A stretch of 64,000 bases of DNA from a virus. A program made the translations under genes and the position numbers. The notes beneath the pieces are model-generated. The model had not been told where the DNA came from. It worked only from the letters and a program-made list of their open reading frames with translations, and ran no database searches. The DNA lies in the IMG/VR virus record IMGVR_UViG_3300025093_000015, positions 23,711-87,710 of that record, one strand, 5' to 3'. Below are positions 14,578 to 20,930 of the stretch, one piece after another; position 1 is the stretch's first letter; every line of letters begins with the position of its first letter.

Positions 14578-14711
14578 TAAATGATGAGTGACACTAGTGC
14601 AGGTCTTGTTTTTATTTGGGCATTTGTATGGATTTCTCCATCTCCCTGTCCTCAGAGATTGCTACTCTGTTATGCTTCATTACACTAGCAGACTGTCACT
14701 CATCAAGTTTA
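14578..14711 (+). repeat. Long inverted repeat forming a three-way-junction-like fold
   Basis: TGATGAGTGACA at 14582-14593 is the exact reverse complement of 14694-14705. The next six bases, CTAGTG, pair with CACTAG at 14683-14688 across a 5-base bulge, and TAAA/TTTA extend the outer end. Inside, CAGG/CCTG enclose a hairpin ATGGA-TTTC-TCCAT, followed by a CAGAG/CTCTG hairpin. Confidence 0.85.
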
Positions 14712-14718
14712 AATTGCA

Positions 14719-14774
14719 AACCATCTTTAATCTTGCAAGAGTACGTCTATATTTTTCAATATATAAAGATGGTT
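14719..14774 (+). repeat. Inverted repeat, 11 bp
   Basis: AACCATCTTTA (14719-14729) pairs perfectly with TAAAGATGGTT (14764-14774). The loop contains the palindrome TCTTGCAAGA. Confidence 0.8.
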
Positions 14775-15176
14775 CTAACCTTCACGATAAGGACTTACTA
14801 TGGTATTACAGTAATGACCAACCCAATACTGCCTATTCAAATGATGGTGTATTATATTAAAGCAGTTTATCTTCTTGCTTAGGAATACGCTGTTGCCAAT
14901 GTTATGAAATTGACTAATAGTACAGCCTTTCTATTTTTTAATATTGCGGATACATATATGCTCATCCTATAGAGAGAGAACATAAATATAATATAGGCTA
15001 TAACAACAAGTCTCTATCTATTACCGAATCTAACGGCTGAGTGGTCAAGAGGCCAATAGATGACTCTCACATCTTAAACCTTGTCATTATAGCTATATTA
15101 TATATTACTGTGATTAACAGTTGTAGTTGTGGATTAAAGTGGTAATATGTGGGAAATAAGATCTCACACACACAAT

Positions 15177-15200
15177 TTAATGCACACAATTAATTTTTTT
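15177..15200 (+). terminator. Possible terminator of the structured RNA
   Basis: A short hairpin TTAAT/ATTAA over a 7-base loop is followed directly by a run of seven Ts. The stem is short and AT-only, so this is a weak call. Confidence 0.35.
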
Positions 15201-15226
15201 GTCACTCAATTGTATTAAGTGTTAGT

Positions 15227-15273
15227 GTAACTGTGCATAGTAGTGTGGATGTAACGTAGCTATGCAGAGTTAC
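15227..15273. repeat. Inverted repeat, 13 paired bases with one mismatch
   Basis: GTAACT-G-TGCATAG (15227-15240) pairs with CTATGCA-G-AGTTAC (15260-15273) around a single G-G mismatch and a 19-base loop. It lies 20 bases beyond the stop of the minus-strand gene at 15,294 and could stabilise or end that transcript, although no T-run follows. Confidence 0.75.
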
Positions 15274-15293
15274 AGCAAGTACTAAACAGAATC

Positions 15294-15587
15294 TTAGATA
15301 GATTCTGCCCAGTACATACCAGTTGGTTCATCTGTTTCCTGGTCAAGGACCGGATTAGATGACAACTGGAATCCCTTAATCTCTTGGTTCTTCTTAAGAC
15401 CAAGAGTGGATGGGTCAAGGGAATTACCTGATTCATCCATAAGGCATAGTAGACCGTAGGTCACGGAGCCTTGTTCTCTGTCATAGACAGTTACACCGTT
15501 GATAGTGGACTTTTTAGTCCCTAGCACGGCAGTTTTTACTATGATAGTATTATTTACTATCTTGTGGAAAAAAATTGACTTTGTCAT
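15294..15587 (-). CDS. Hypothetical protein with atypical composition, 97 aa
   Basis: The start is ATG 15587 (MTKSIFFHKIVNNTIIVKTAVLG), just after an A-rich leader; a longer frame needs TTG. The sequence looks beta-rich (STINGVTVYDREQGSVTYGLLCLMDESG) and ends in an acidic stretch. No family recognised. The gene is clearly richer in G and C than its neighbours and uses third-position C/G often (for example ACC, GTC, CTG complements), as strongly expressed genes here do. It is a monocistronic minus-strand unit between the structured region and the first late promoter, suggesting abundant early product or recent acquisition. Confidence 0.75.
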   Translation of the reverse strand: MTKSIFFHKIVNNTIIVKTAVLGTKKSTINGVTVYDREQGSVTYGLLCLMDESGNSLDPSTLGLKKNQEIKGFQLSSNPVLDQETDEPTGMYWAESI

Positions 15588-15712
15588 TTTTTTTGGTTTT
15601 AATTGATCCACACTTTGACATAGGGGGTGGATATTGCCCAATGATAAGACGGGGAGCTGATCAGTAAAACCTTTTCACAACTTAACACATACAAAATTTC
15701 CATAGGCCAAAA

Positions 15713-15735
15713 ATTTTTAGTATATTATAGTATAC
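15713..15735 (+). promoter_or_regulatory. Late promoter motif (TATATTAT), copy 1
   Basis: ATTTTTAGTATATTATAGTATAC shares the core G-TATATTAT with six other sites that precede plus-strand genes. The core is at 15721-15728, 55 bases before the ATG of the UVR-like gene. Confidence 0.7.
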
Positions 15736-15783
15736 ATAGATCCTTTATAGAAAGGTTTGTTTAACACTTAAAAAATAAAATAG

Positions 15784-16104
15784 ATGGACAATTATGACTC
15801 ATTTGATGACATGGATGGAATGGATGGTCTAACACTCTCACAAAGGATGCATGTAGAGGAATTGATAATAGATGCAGCGTTTAGAAACTCATTTAAGATT
15901 ATAACTGGTAATAAGACTTTAGAGGATTTACTTGATAAGAAGTCTGATGATCCAAACGCAATGCACGCAATATGTGCGCATGAGCCTGGTGAAGAGCCAA
16001 GCATAGATACACTAGAAAATATGATGGCGTATTTTGTAGAAACTGAGGAATATGAAAAATGCGCTAAAATAAGGGATATAATAAATGTACGTATACAAGG
16101 CTAA
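15784..16104 (+). CDS. UVR-motif-like small acidic protein
   Basis: A 106-aa acidic protein. Residues 75-104 (DTLENMMAYFVETEEYEKCAKIRDIINVR) resemble the UVR motif, a helical hairpin found in UvrB/UvrC and in McsA/ClpC-type proteins, where it binds partner proteins. The N-terminus is Asp/Met-rich (MDNYDSFDDMDGMDGL). First gene of the late transcript; its end overlaps the thermonuclease gene by 20 bases. Role unknown, probably protein binding. Confidence 0.75.
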   Translation: MDNYDSFDDMDGMDGLTLSQRMHVEELIIDAAFRNSFKIITGNKTLEDLLDKKSDDPNAMHAICAHEPGEEPSIDTLENMMAYFVETEEYEKCAKIRDIINVRIQG

Positions 16105-16450
16105 ACTTGATAGAGTAGTTGATGGTGACACAGTAGATGCTATCATTGACTTGGGGTTTGATATAACAGTTCACAAAAGAATCCGCTTGATAGGAATTAA
16201 TACTCCTGAGTCAAGAACTCGTGATCTAGAAGAAAAGAAACGTGGACTAGCAGCAAAACAGGCATTGATTGACTTGCTGACAAAAGATAATGAGGAAGAA
16301 TACTTCATTGTTGAAAGTGAAAAGGTAGGAAAATATGGACGTGTACTTGGTAAATTACATGCATTGATAGAAAACAAGGAATGTTGTTTGAATGAAAAAC
16401 TAATAGAAATGGGTCATGCCGTGGAATATCATGGCGGTAAAAGAAAATAA
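16085..16450 (+). CDS. Thermonuclease (SNase-like)
   Basis: A 121-aa staphylococcal-nuclease fold protein. VVDGDTVDAIIDLG (residues 11-24) holds the metal-binding Asp; IRLIGINTPESRT (33-45) gives the catalytic Arg34 and Glu42; GKYGRVLGKLH (82-92) gives the third key residue, Arg86. No signal peptide, so it acts in the host cytoplasm. In a late-type transcript it might degrade host DNA or trim ends during packaging; which one cannot be told. Confidence 0.9.
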   Translation: MYVYKAKLDRVVDGDTVDAIIDLGFDITVHKRIRLIGINTPESRTRDLEEKKRGLAAKQALIDLLTKDNEEEYFIVESEKVGKYGRVLGKLHALIENKECCLNEKLIEMGHAVEYHGGKRK

Positions 16451-16451
16451 A

Positions 16452-16616
16452 ATGGCAAAGAAGAAAAAGAAAAAAGCTAAAAGAGACGCTTGTTACCATA
16501 AGGTAAGATCAAGATATAGTGTATGGCCATCAGCTTATGCATCTGGGGCACTAGTAAGATGTAGAAAGGTAGGGGCTGCTAACTGGGGCAACAAGTCTAA
16601 AAAGAAAAAGAAATAA
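16452..16616 (+). CDS. Tiny Lys-rich conserved protein
   Basis: A 54-aa protein starting at ATG 16452: MAKKKKKKAKRDACYHKVRS, then RYSVWPSAYASGALVRCRK and VGAANWGNKSKKKKK. The core RYsVWPSAYASGalvrCRkvGa.nWG is a small motif I recognise from aquatic phages and large DNA viruses of algae and amoebae, without a known function. Both ends are poly-Lys, so it should bind DNA. It is the first of three consecutive tiny basic Cys-containing genes. Confidence 0.85.
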   Translation: MAKKKKKKAKRDACYHKVRSRYSVWPSAYASGALVRCRKVGAANWGNKSKKKKK

Positions 16617-16831
16617 TGGCTAAAGAAAGCTTACATAAATGGTTTAGTAGAAACAAAGGTAAAGGTTGGATAGACTGCAAGACTGGTAAACCTTGTGGAA
16701 GAAAGTCAGCAAAAGGCGGATCTAAAAGACCGTATCCTGCTTGTAGACCAACTAAAGCACAATGTACATCTGCAGCTAAAAAGAAAACTAGTTCAAAAAG
16801 AATTAGTTGGAAAAAAAGAAAAAAGAAATAG
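16616..16831 (+). CDS. DUF5872-like Lys/Cys-rich protein
   Basis: A 71-aa protein: MAKESLHKWFSRNKGKGWID, then CKTGKPCGRKSAKGGSKRPY and PACRPTKAQC, ending in a Lys/Arg-rich tail. The motif GkGWidCkTgkPCGRk...kRPYPaCRPt..qC is the DUF5872 pattern, found in phages and nucleocytoviruses. The four cysteines could bind zinc; the rest is highly basic. The start overlaps the previous stop (TAATG). Probably a virion- or DNA-associated protein, which is inference. Confidence 0.87.
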   Translation: MAKESLHKWFSRNKGKGWIDCKTGKPCGRKSAKGGSKRPYPACRPTKAQCTSAAKKKTSSKRISWKKRKKK

Positions 16832-16833
16832 TT

Positions 16834-17097
16834 ATGGCAAGCAAAAAGAAAGGAGCTATGAAAGGATGCTCCATAAAGAATGGATGTAAAAGTAAATCTG
16901 GTGGTCTTACTGCTAAGGGGCGTAGGATGATCAATAGAAAGACTGGATCTAAACTTAAAGCTCCACAACCAGGAGGGGGTCCACGTAAAAGATCTTTTTG
17001 TGCTAGAAACTTAGGCCAGATTAAAAAATTTAATATTGATTGCAGAAAGACTCCTAAGAAAAGAGCTTGTCTTGCAAGAAAAAAATGGAAGTGCTAA
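16834..17097 (+). CDS. DUF6321-like Lys/Cys-rich protein
   Basis: An 87-aa basic protein from ATG 16834 (MASKKKGAMKGCSIKNGCKS). It contains SGGLTAKGRRMINRKTGSKL, then KAPQPGGGPRKRSFCARN and a C-terminal RKKWKC. This GGLtakGR..yNr.tGs.LkaPqp....rrkSFCAR pattern is the one I know as DUF6321, which often sits beside DUF5872 genes in phages and giant viruses. Spaced two bases from the previous gene, so the three small genes form one cassette. Confidence 0.85.
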   Translation: MASKKKGAMKGCSIKNGCKSKSGGLTAKGRRMINRKTGSKLKAPQPGGGPRKRSFCARNLGQIKKFNIDCRKTPKKRACLARKKWKC

Positions 17098-17098
17098 T

Positions 17099-17314
17099 AT
17101 GTGGAAATTATTTAAAGATGAAAATGACATCAATGAAAAAGCTGTAGTAGGCTTTGCTTCATTTATACTAATGGTAATATTTGCTATATGTGATCTTATT
17201 ACCGGATGGTGTGGAATGGAGCTTGTAATAAATGAAGTTATATACAACTCATTTGTTATTGTAACTCTTGGGAGCTTTGGTATAAGCTCATTTGAGAAAA
17301 TTAAAGGTAAATAA
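17099..17314 (+). CDS. Holin-like two-span membrane protein
   Basis: A 71-aa protein (MWKLFKDENDINEKAVVGFA). Two hydrophobic helices, about residues 16-38 (VVGFASFILMVIFAICDLITGW) and 46-63 (VIYNSFVIVTLGSFGISSF), with a short polar N-terminus and a Lys-rich C-terminus. The aspartate-containing DLITG in the first helix and GSFGI in the second resemble small holins of Bacteroidota phages. Late expression supports a lysis role; the putative YkuD-like endolysin is 1.1 kb downstream. ATG overlaps the upstream stop region. Confidence 0.68.
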   Translation: MWKLFKDENDINEKAVVGFASFILMVIFAICDLITGWCGMELVINEVIYNSFVIVTLGSFGISSFEKIKGK

Positions 17315-17321
17315 ATCATCT

Positions 17322-17981
17322 ATGACAAATAAAGAAAAGACTCCTCCAAAAGGGAGTATTAGGTTTTCATTAAGCCTTTCACCAGAACAAAAAAAGGCTA
17401 AGACAGAAATTTTAAAACATCCTTATAACTTTGTAGTAGGAAATGCTGGAAGTGGTAAGACATTACTTGCTGTCCAGATAGCACTTGATCTTTTATTCAA
17501 AAGGCAAGTAAATAAAATTATAATAACAAGACCTACAGTATCTACAGAAGATAATGGATTTCTACCAGGATCAGAGCATGAAAAGATGGAACCTTGGTTA
17601 GTTCCTATTAGATCTAACATGCGTAAGGTATATAACAAACCTTTAATCTTGCAGAAACTTGAAAAGGAAGAAAAAATAGAATTGGTATCACTTGCACACT
17701 TTAGAGGACGTACTTTTGATGACTCAGTAGTAATAGTAGATGAATACCAAAATTTAACAAAATCACAACTAGCAATGTGTATTGGAAGATTAGGTAAAGA
17801 ATCTAAGATGATTTTTTGTGGTGATTCATATCAAATAGATTTAAAAGACAAACAACACTCAGCTTTTCATGATATGTCTAAACTTATTCCATCTCAATAT
17901 GTTTTTAAAACAACATTAAAAGATTCTCATAGACATCAAGCAATAAATGAACTATTAGAGATGTTAAACGGGTATCATTAA
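17322..17981 (+). CDS. phoH: PhoH-like ATPase
   Basis: A 219-aa protein, start ATG 17322 (MTNKEKTPPKGSIRFSLSLS). Walker A is GNAGSGKT (residues 40-47); IIITRPTVSTEDNGFLPG is the characteristic PhoH strand (R-P-x-V/T...GfLPG); Walker B is VVIVDEYQNL (136-145, DEYQ 140-143); GDSYQIDLK and a C-terminal SHRH follow. PhoH ATPases are common auxiliary genes of marine phages and are standard in crAss-like genomes; an RNA-helicase/nuclease role is suspected from the fold. Last gene of its transcript. Confidence 0.92.
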   Translation: MTNKEKTPPKGSIRFSLSLSPEQKKAKTEILKHPYNFVVGNAGSGKTLLAVQIALDLLFKRQVNKIIITRPTVSTEDNGFLPGSEHEKMEPWLVPIRSNMRKVYNKPLILQKLEKEEKIELVSLAHFRGRTFDDSVVIVDEYQNLTKSQLAMCIGRLGKESKMIFCGDSYQIDLKDKQHSAFHDMSKLIPSQYVFKTTLKDSHRHQAINELLEMLNGYH

Positions 17982-18020
17982 AAAAAATGCTTTAAACTTT
18001 TTTTATTTAAACTTTTTATA

Positions 18021-18029
18021 TATATTTGC
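18021..18029 (+). promoter_or_regulatory. Early-type promoter -7 box
   Basis: TATATTTGC, identical to the rightward box at 6,837 and matching TAnnTTTG, lies 27 bases before the ATG at 18,057. The upstream sequence is T-rich, with no perfect -33 TTG. Confidence 0.6.
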
Positions 18030-18056
18030 CATTATTAATTAAAAATTAAAATTGCT

Positions 18057-18392
18057 ATGGCAACAAAAACAAAAGTGAAGGATATTGATCCTAAAACAGC
18101 ATCTAAAAAAGAAATGGATGCAAAAAGAAAGGAAGTTACACAATTTTACAAAGATAACATTCCCCATTTAGAAACTCAATTAAAGTATGAAGAATTACTT
18201 AGAGATATTGAGAAAACACGTGCTGAAAGACTACAAGCTCAAATGTTTATTGCACAAACAATGGCTACTCCAACTGAAGAAGAAGGAGAAGATTCAAATG
18301 AAATGAGAGCAGAATTTAATGCAAATGCTGATGGTGCAGAAGCAGCAAGGCAAATTAAAAGAACTTTAAAACGTGAAGCAAATGGTGTATAG
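18057..18392 (+). CDS. Hypothetical coiled-coil protein, 111 aa
   Basis: An almost entirely helical, highly charged protein (MATKTKVKDIDPKTASKKEM, LETQLKYEELLRDIEKTRAERLQAQM) with an acidic Asn-rich C-terminal part. Coiled coil predicted at about residues 35-70. First gene of the transcript from 18,021; it overlaps the YkuD-like gene by 11 bases. Possibly a virion assembly or terminase accessory factor by location, but no family is recognised. Confidence 0.7.
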   Translation: MATKTKVKDIDPKTASKKEMDAKRKEVTQFYKDNIPHLETQLKYEELLRDIEKTRAERLQAQMFIAQTMATPTEEEGEDSNEMRAEFNANADGAEAARQIKRTLKREANGV

Positions 18393-19002
18393 TGTTGATC
18401 ATATAAGACGTGCTTTAGAACGTAAAAATTATAAGTTTTTTGAAAACGGTGACTATAATGTCAATATAGTAGGAGTAAGAAACTCCCTAACTAAGGATAA
18501 GGTAACAAATGCTTTTGATGATCTTATGACTTTATGTTATAAGATTGATGGTGAATGGCAGTATCATGAATTTGATTGTACTACTGATCCTGGAACTCAT
18601 TATATGAATAGTCCTATAGTAGAAAGTAAAGGTACAGCAATACTAAAACCAGGACAATACAGAGGTTCTCACAAGATTAGAAAGCATCAAGGTAGATATG
18701 AAGCTTTAGGTCAGTGTAGACCAGTAACAGTGTATAGAGACAATAATAGAGATGATGTATATAATTTAAATACTGAAAATACAGATACAGGTTTATTTGG
18801 TATTAATATACACAGAGCAACTAAGTATGCAGGTAAAAAATCTAGTCAAGTAGATAAATGGTCTGCAGGTTGTCAAGTTATTGCAGCTAATGATGATTGG
18901 ACTAAATTTATGAAGATCATGAGAAAAGCTAGAGATACATGGAGTAATAGTTTTACATATACACTTATTGAAAGTGAAGATATACCAACAACATGGCTCT
19001 AG
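18382..19002 (+). CDS. YkuD/L,D-transpeptidase-like putative endolysin
   Basis: A 206-aa protein from ATG 18382 (MVYSVDHIRRALERKNYKFF); a longer frame needs GTG. The C-terminal half holds GLFGINIHRATKYAGKKSSQ and VDKWSAGCQVIA, giving a His followed 19 residues later by S-A-G-C. The H...SxGC arrangement is that of the YkuD catalytic site (His and nucleophilic Cys). No signal peptide, so it would need the holin-like protein at 17,099 to reach the wall. An endolysin that cuts peptide cross-links is the best reading; amidase-like alternatives are possible. Confidence 0.68.
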   Translation: MVYSVDHIRRALERKNYKFFENGDYNVNIVGVRNSLTKDKVTNAFDDLMTLCYKIDGEWQYHEFDCTTDPGTHYMNSPIVESKGTAILKPGQYRGSHKIRKHQGRYEALGQCRPVTVYRDNNRDDVYNLNTENTDTGLFGINIHRATKYAGKKSSQVDKWSAGCQVIAANDDWTKFMKIMRKARDTWSNSFTYTLIESEDIPTTWL

Positions 19003-19364
19003 TAAATAAAGTAGATAAAAGGGCAAAAGTAAGTATTGATGAAGCTATAAAGTTTCAAATACTTACTTATTGCTTTTTTAATGATATACAAATTAGTTTA
19101 TCAGATCTAAATTGTTTACACTTATTAGCTATGTCAGGTAATATTGAAATGACTAAATTTTGTAATATGGTTTCAGAAGGTGGTGTATTTAAAAGTGCAC
19201 AGTCTTGTAGAAATGCTATAACAAAAGCAGAAAAAAAAGGTCTGATTGTTAAGAATGGTAATAATAAAAAAACAATAACTATTAATCCAGCTATGAATAT
19301 ACAGATTGAGGGTCCATTGTTTTTAGAATATAAGATATTAGGTGTTGAATCCGAAGAACTATAA
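18993..19364 (+). CDS. Winged helix-like conserved protein
   Basis: A 123-aa protein. DEAIKFQILTYCFFNDIQIS, then LSDLNCLHLLAMSGNIEMTKF, and SAQSCRNAITKAEKKGLIVKNGNNKKTITINP form a helix-rich DNA-binding layout in which the last part looks like a recognition helix and wing. This kind of protein occurs next to the IHF-like gene in crAss-like phages. Probably DNA-binding; whether it is a regulator or packaging factor is unknown. Overlaps its neighbours by 10 and 23 bases. Confidence 0.72.
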   Translation: MALVNKVDKRAKVSIDEAIKFQILTYCFFNDIQISLSDLNCLHLLAMSGNIEMTKFCNMVSEGGVFKSAQSCRNAITKAEKKGLIVKNGNNKKTITINPAMNIQIEGPLFLEYKILGVESEEL

Positions 19365-19704
19365 AAAATTTTATGATGATATTGCTGAAGAAGCAGAAGT
19401 ACATAAAGATTTAGTTAAAGATTTTATTTATTTCTTTTATGCTAAAGTTAGAAAAGAATTATCTGAACTTAATCATCCAAAAATACATTTGCCTAACTTA
19501 GGAACTTTTTCTATAAGAGTTGGTAAACTAAAAAAACATATAAAGAAAAACAAAGACATTTTAGGTAATCTACAAAAAATGACTTTTGAAGGATATGACA
19601 AGTCTGTACCTGTAAAAGAAAAATTACAAAAGATGGAAGACTTGTTAGAAGTAATAGAAGAAAACATAAAAAATAAAAAAAAGTTTAAAAATGAGAATAA
19701 ATAA
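19342..19704 (+). CDS. IHF/HU-like DNA-bending protein
   Basis: A 120-aa protein. The segment IHLPNLGTFSIRVGKLKKHI is the beta-arm entry of the IHF/HU fold (i.l..fGtF.vr), and the N-terminal helices (EAEVHKDLVKDFIYFFYAKVRKEL) fit the dimerisation helices. IHF-like proteins are a crAss-like hallmark and may organise DNA for packaging or replication. There is no in-frame ATG near the 5' end; translation must begin at GTG 19342 or TTG 19345, inside the previous gene, which is unusual here. Confidence 0.82.
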   Translation: MLNPKNYKKFYDDIAEEAEVHKDLVKDFIYFFYAKVRKELSELNHPKIHLPNLGTFSIRVGKLKKHIKKNKDILGNLQKMTFEGYDKSVPVKEKLQKMEDLLEVIEENIKNKKKFKNENK

Positions 19705-20113
19705 ATTATTAGGTGCCCTAGGTAATTTAGATAAAATTGCTGAAGGTATTAAAAATAAAATTTTTAAAAGAGATGATGTAGAAGCTATTGCTAAAATGAG
19801 ATGGTTAGAATGTTCTGTTTGTCCGTTTTTGGATAAAGAAGGTTCTAGTTGTGCTGTTAATGGTACACAACCATGTTGTTCAGATTGCGGTTGTAGTATT
19901 GCACTTAAAATAAGAGCAATGTCAGCTGATTGTCCAAAAGGAAGATGGAAAGCTATTATGCCAGAAGAAATGGAAAATGAATTAAAAAAACAGATTTATT
20001 TAAACATGGAAGAAACTGATAAGCATAGAGCAGATATAAAAAGAAGAGCTGAAGAACAAAATAAAAAAATAAGAGATAAACATAAAAACAATAAAGATGC
20101 CAGTAATATTTAG
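19691..20113 (+). CDS. Cysteine-cluster (zinc-binding) conserved phage protein
   Basis: A 140-aa protein with MRWLECSVCPFLDKEGSSC, then QPCCSDCGCSIALKIRAMSAD and CPKGRW. The eight or so cysteines in C-x2-C...C...CC-x2-C-x-C...C spacing suggest one or two zinc sites. The pattern (RwlECsvCp.ld..G..C......cCs.CGCsl..K.Ra.sa.CPkGrW) is frequent in phages of many kinds, placed close to packaging genes. The C-terminal 45 residues form a charged helix. Role unproven. Confidence 0.8.
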   Translation: MRINKLLGALGNLDKIAEGIKNKIFKRDDVEAIAKMRWLECSVCPFLDKEGSSCAVNGTQPCCSDCGCSIALKIRAMSADCPKGRWKAIMPEEMENELKKQIYLNMEETDKHRADIKRRAEEQNKKIRDKHKNNKDASNI

Positions 20114-20930
20114 AGAAAAAGGTCATGTGTATGAAAGCCTTGATGAGCAATTAGAAAAAGATCAAATTAAATGGACTAGTGTAACTAGTTTTATTGGCTT
20201 GTTTAAACCTAAATTTGATGCTAAATCTCAAGCTGTAAAATCAAGTAAGAATAAAAGATCTAAATGGTACGGAATGACACCAAAAGAAATTACTGATGCT
20301 TGGAATAATGAAACTACAAGAGCAATAGAATTAGGTAATTGGTATCATAATCAAAGAGAAGAAAATTTATGTGAGTTTAATACTATTGAAAGAGATGGTG
20401 TTGAAGTACCTATTATAAGACCTATAACAGATGATAATGGTATTAAGATAGCTCCAGATCAAAAAATAAAAGATGGTGTATATCCTGAACATTTTGTATA
20501 TCTTAAATCATTAGGTTTATGTGGACAAGCTGATTTAGTTACTATTGTAAATGGAAAAATAAATATATTAGATTATAAGACTAATAAGGAAATCAAAGAA
20601 AAAGGATTTACAAATTGGGAAGGTATAACATCAAAGTTATATAATCCTGTCTCACATTTGGATGATTGTAATTTAAACCATTACAATTTACAACTTAGCT
20701 TATATGCATATATAATTAAAAAACATAATCCTAAATTAAAAATAGGTAAATTACAAATACAACATGTATCATTTGAAAAAGAAGGTGAGAATGAGCATGG
20801 TTATCCTATCACTAAGTATAATGATCAGGGTGAACCAATTATTAAAGAAATTAAAATGTATGAACTACCATATTTAAAAGATGAGATTAATAGTCTTGTA
20901 ATGTGGTTAAAAGATAATCCACAATGCTAG
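20097..20930 (+). CDS. PD-(D/E)XK nuclease (RecB/Cas4-like)
   Basis: A 277-aa nuclease. Motifs in order: ELGNWYHNQRE (G80...H84), LCGQADLVTI with D146, NGKINILDYKTNKE with D159-x-K161, and NLQLSLYAY (Q199...Y203). This is the RecB-type exonuclease set. Such genes occur in crAss-like genomes near the packaging module. It could resect DNA ends for recombination or process concatemers. Overlaps the cysteine-cluster gene by 17 bases and the next gene by 7. Confidence 0.87.
   Translation: MPVIFREKGHVYESLDEQLEKDQIKWTSVTSFIGLFKPKFDAKSQAVKSSKNKRSKWYGMTPKEITDAWNNETTRAIELGNWYHNQREENLCEFNTIERDGVEVPIIRPITDDNGIKIAPDQKIKDGVYPEHFVYLKSLGLCGQADLVTIVNGKINILDYKTNKEIKEKGFTNWEGITSKLYNPVSHLDDCNLNHYNLQLSLYAYIIKKHNPKLKIGKLQIQHVSFEKEGENEHGYPITKYNDQGEPIIKEIKMYELPYLKDEINSLVMWLKDNPQC

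Larger units (their letters stand above)
14576..15200 (+). ncRNA. Candidate large structured noncoding RNA (strand inferred)
   Basis: This 600-base-plus stretch between the early and late arms has no credible gene but many inverted repeats. Stems seen: 14578-14599 with 14683-14711 (TAAA, then 12 perfect pairs, then 6, separated by small bulges, about 22 pairs in all); inside it 14634-type ATGGA/TCCAT and CAGAG/CTCTG hairpins; 14719-14729 with 14764-14774 (11 pairs); 15058-15074 (AGATG/CATCT); 15107-15121 (ACTGT/ACAGT); 15148-15168 (7 pairs). A promoter-like motif precedes it and a hairpin plus T-run at 15177-15200 could end it. Size, a tRNA gene about 1.1 kb away and the phage setting recall the large ornate ROOL/GOLLD RNA classes, but I cannot confirm membership. 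An origin of replication is an alternative. Confidence 0.5.

Noticed and set aside
14582-14705. Hammerhead ribozyme suggested by TGATGAG on both strands
   Set aside because: The GAAA segment and the cleavage-site arrangement needed for the core are not present on either strand.
14588-14882. Two overlapping plus-strand frames of 88-90 codons in the structured region
   Set aside because: They overlap each other in different frames, have no promoter or start context, no codon pattern like neighbouring genes, and coincide with the long inverted repeats.
15024-15080. A second tRNA gene
   Set aside because: Only a D-arm-like and one hairpin are present; no T-arm, no acceptor pairing, and U33 is missing. 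Kept as a curiosity within the RNA candidate.
16416-16451. Upstream extension of the 54-aa Lys-rich protein
   Set aside because: The extension lies within the thermonuclease gene, and homologous-looking proteins begin at MAKKKK; ATG 16452 is preferred.
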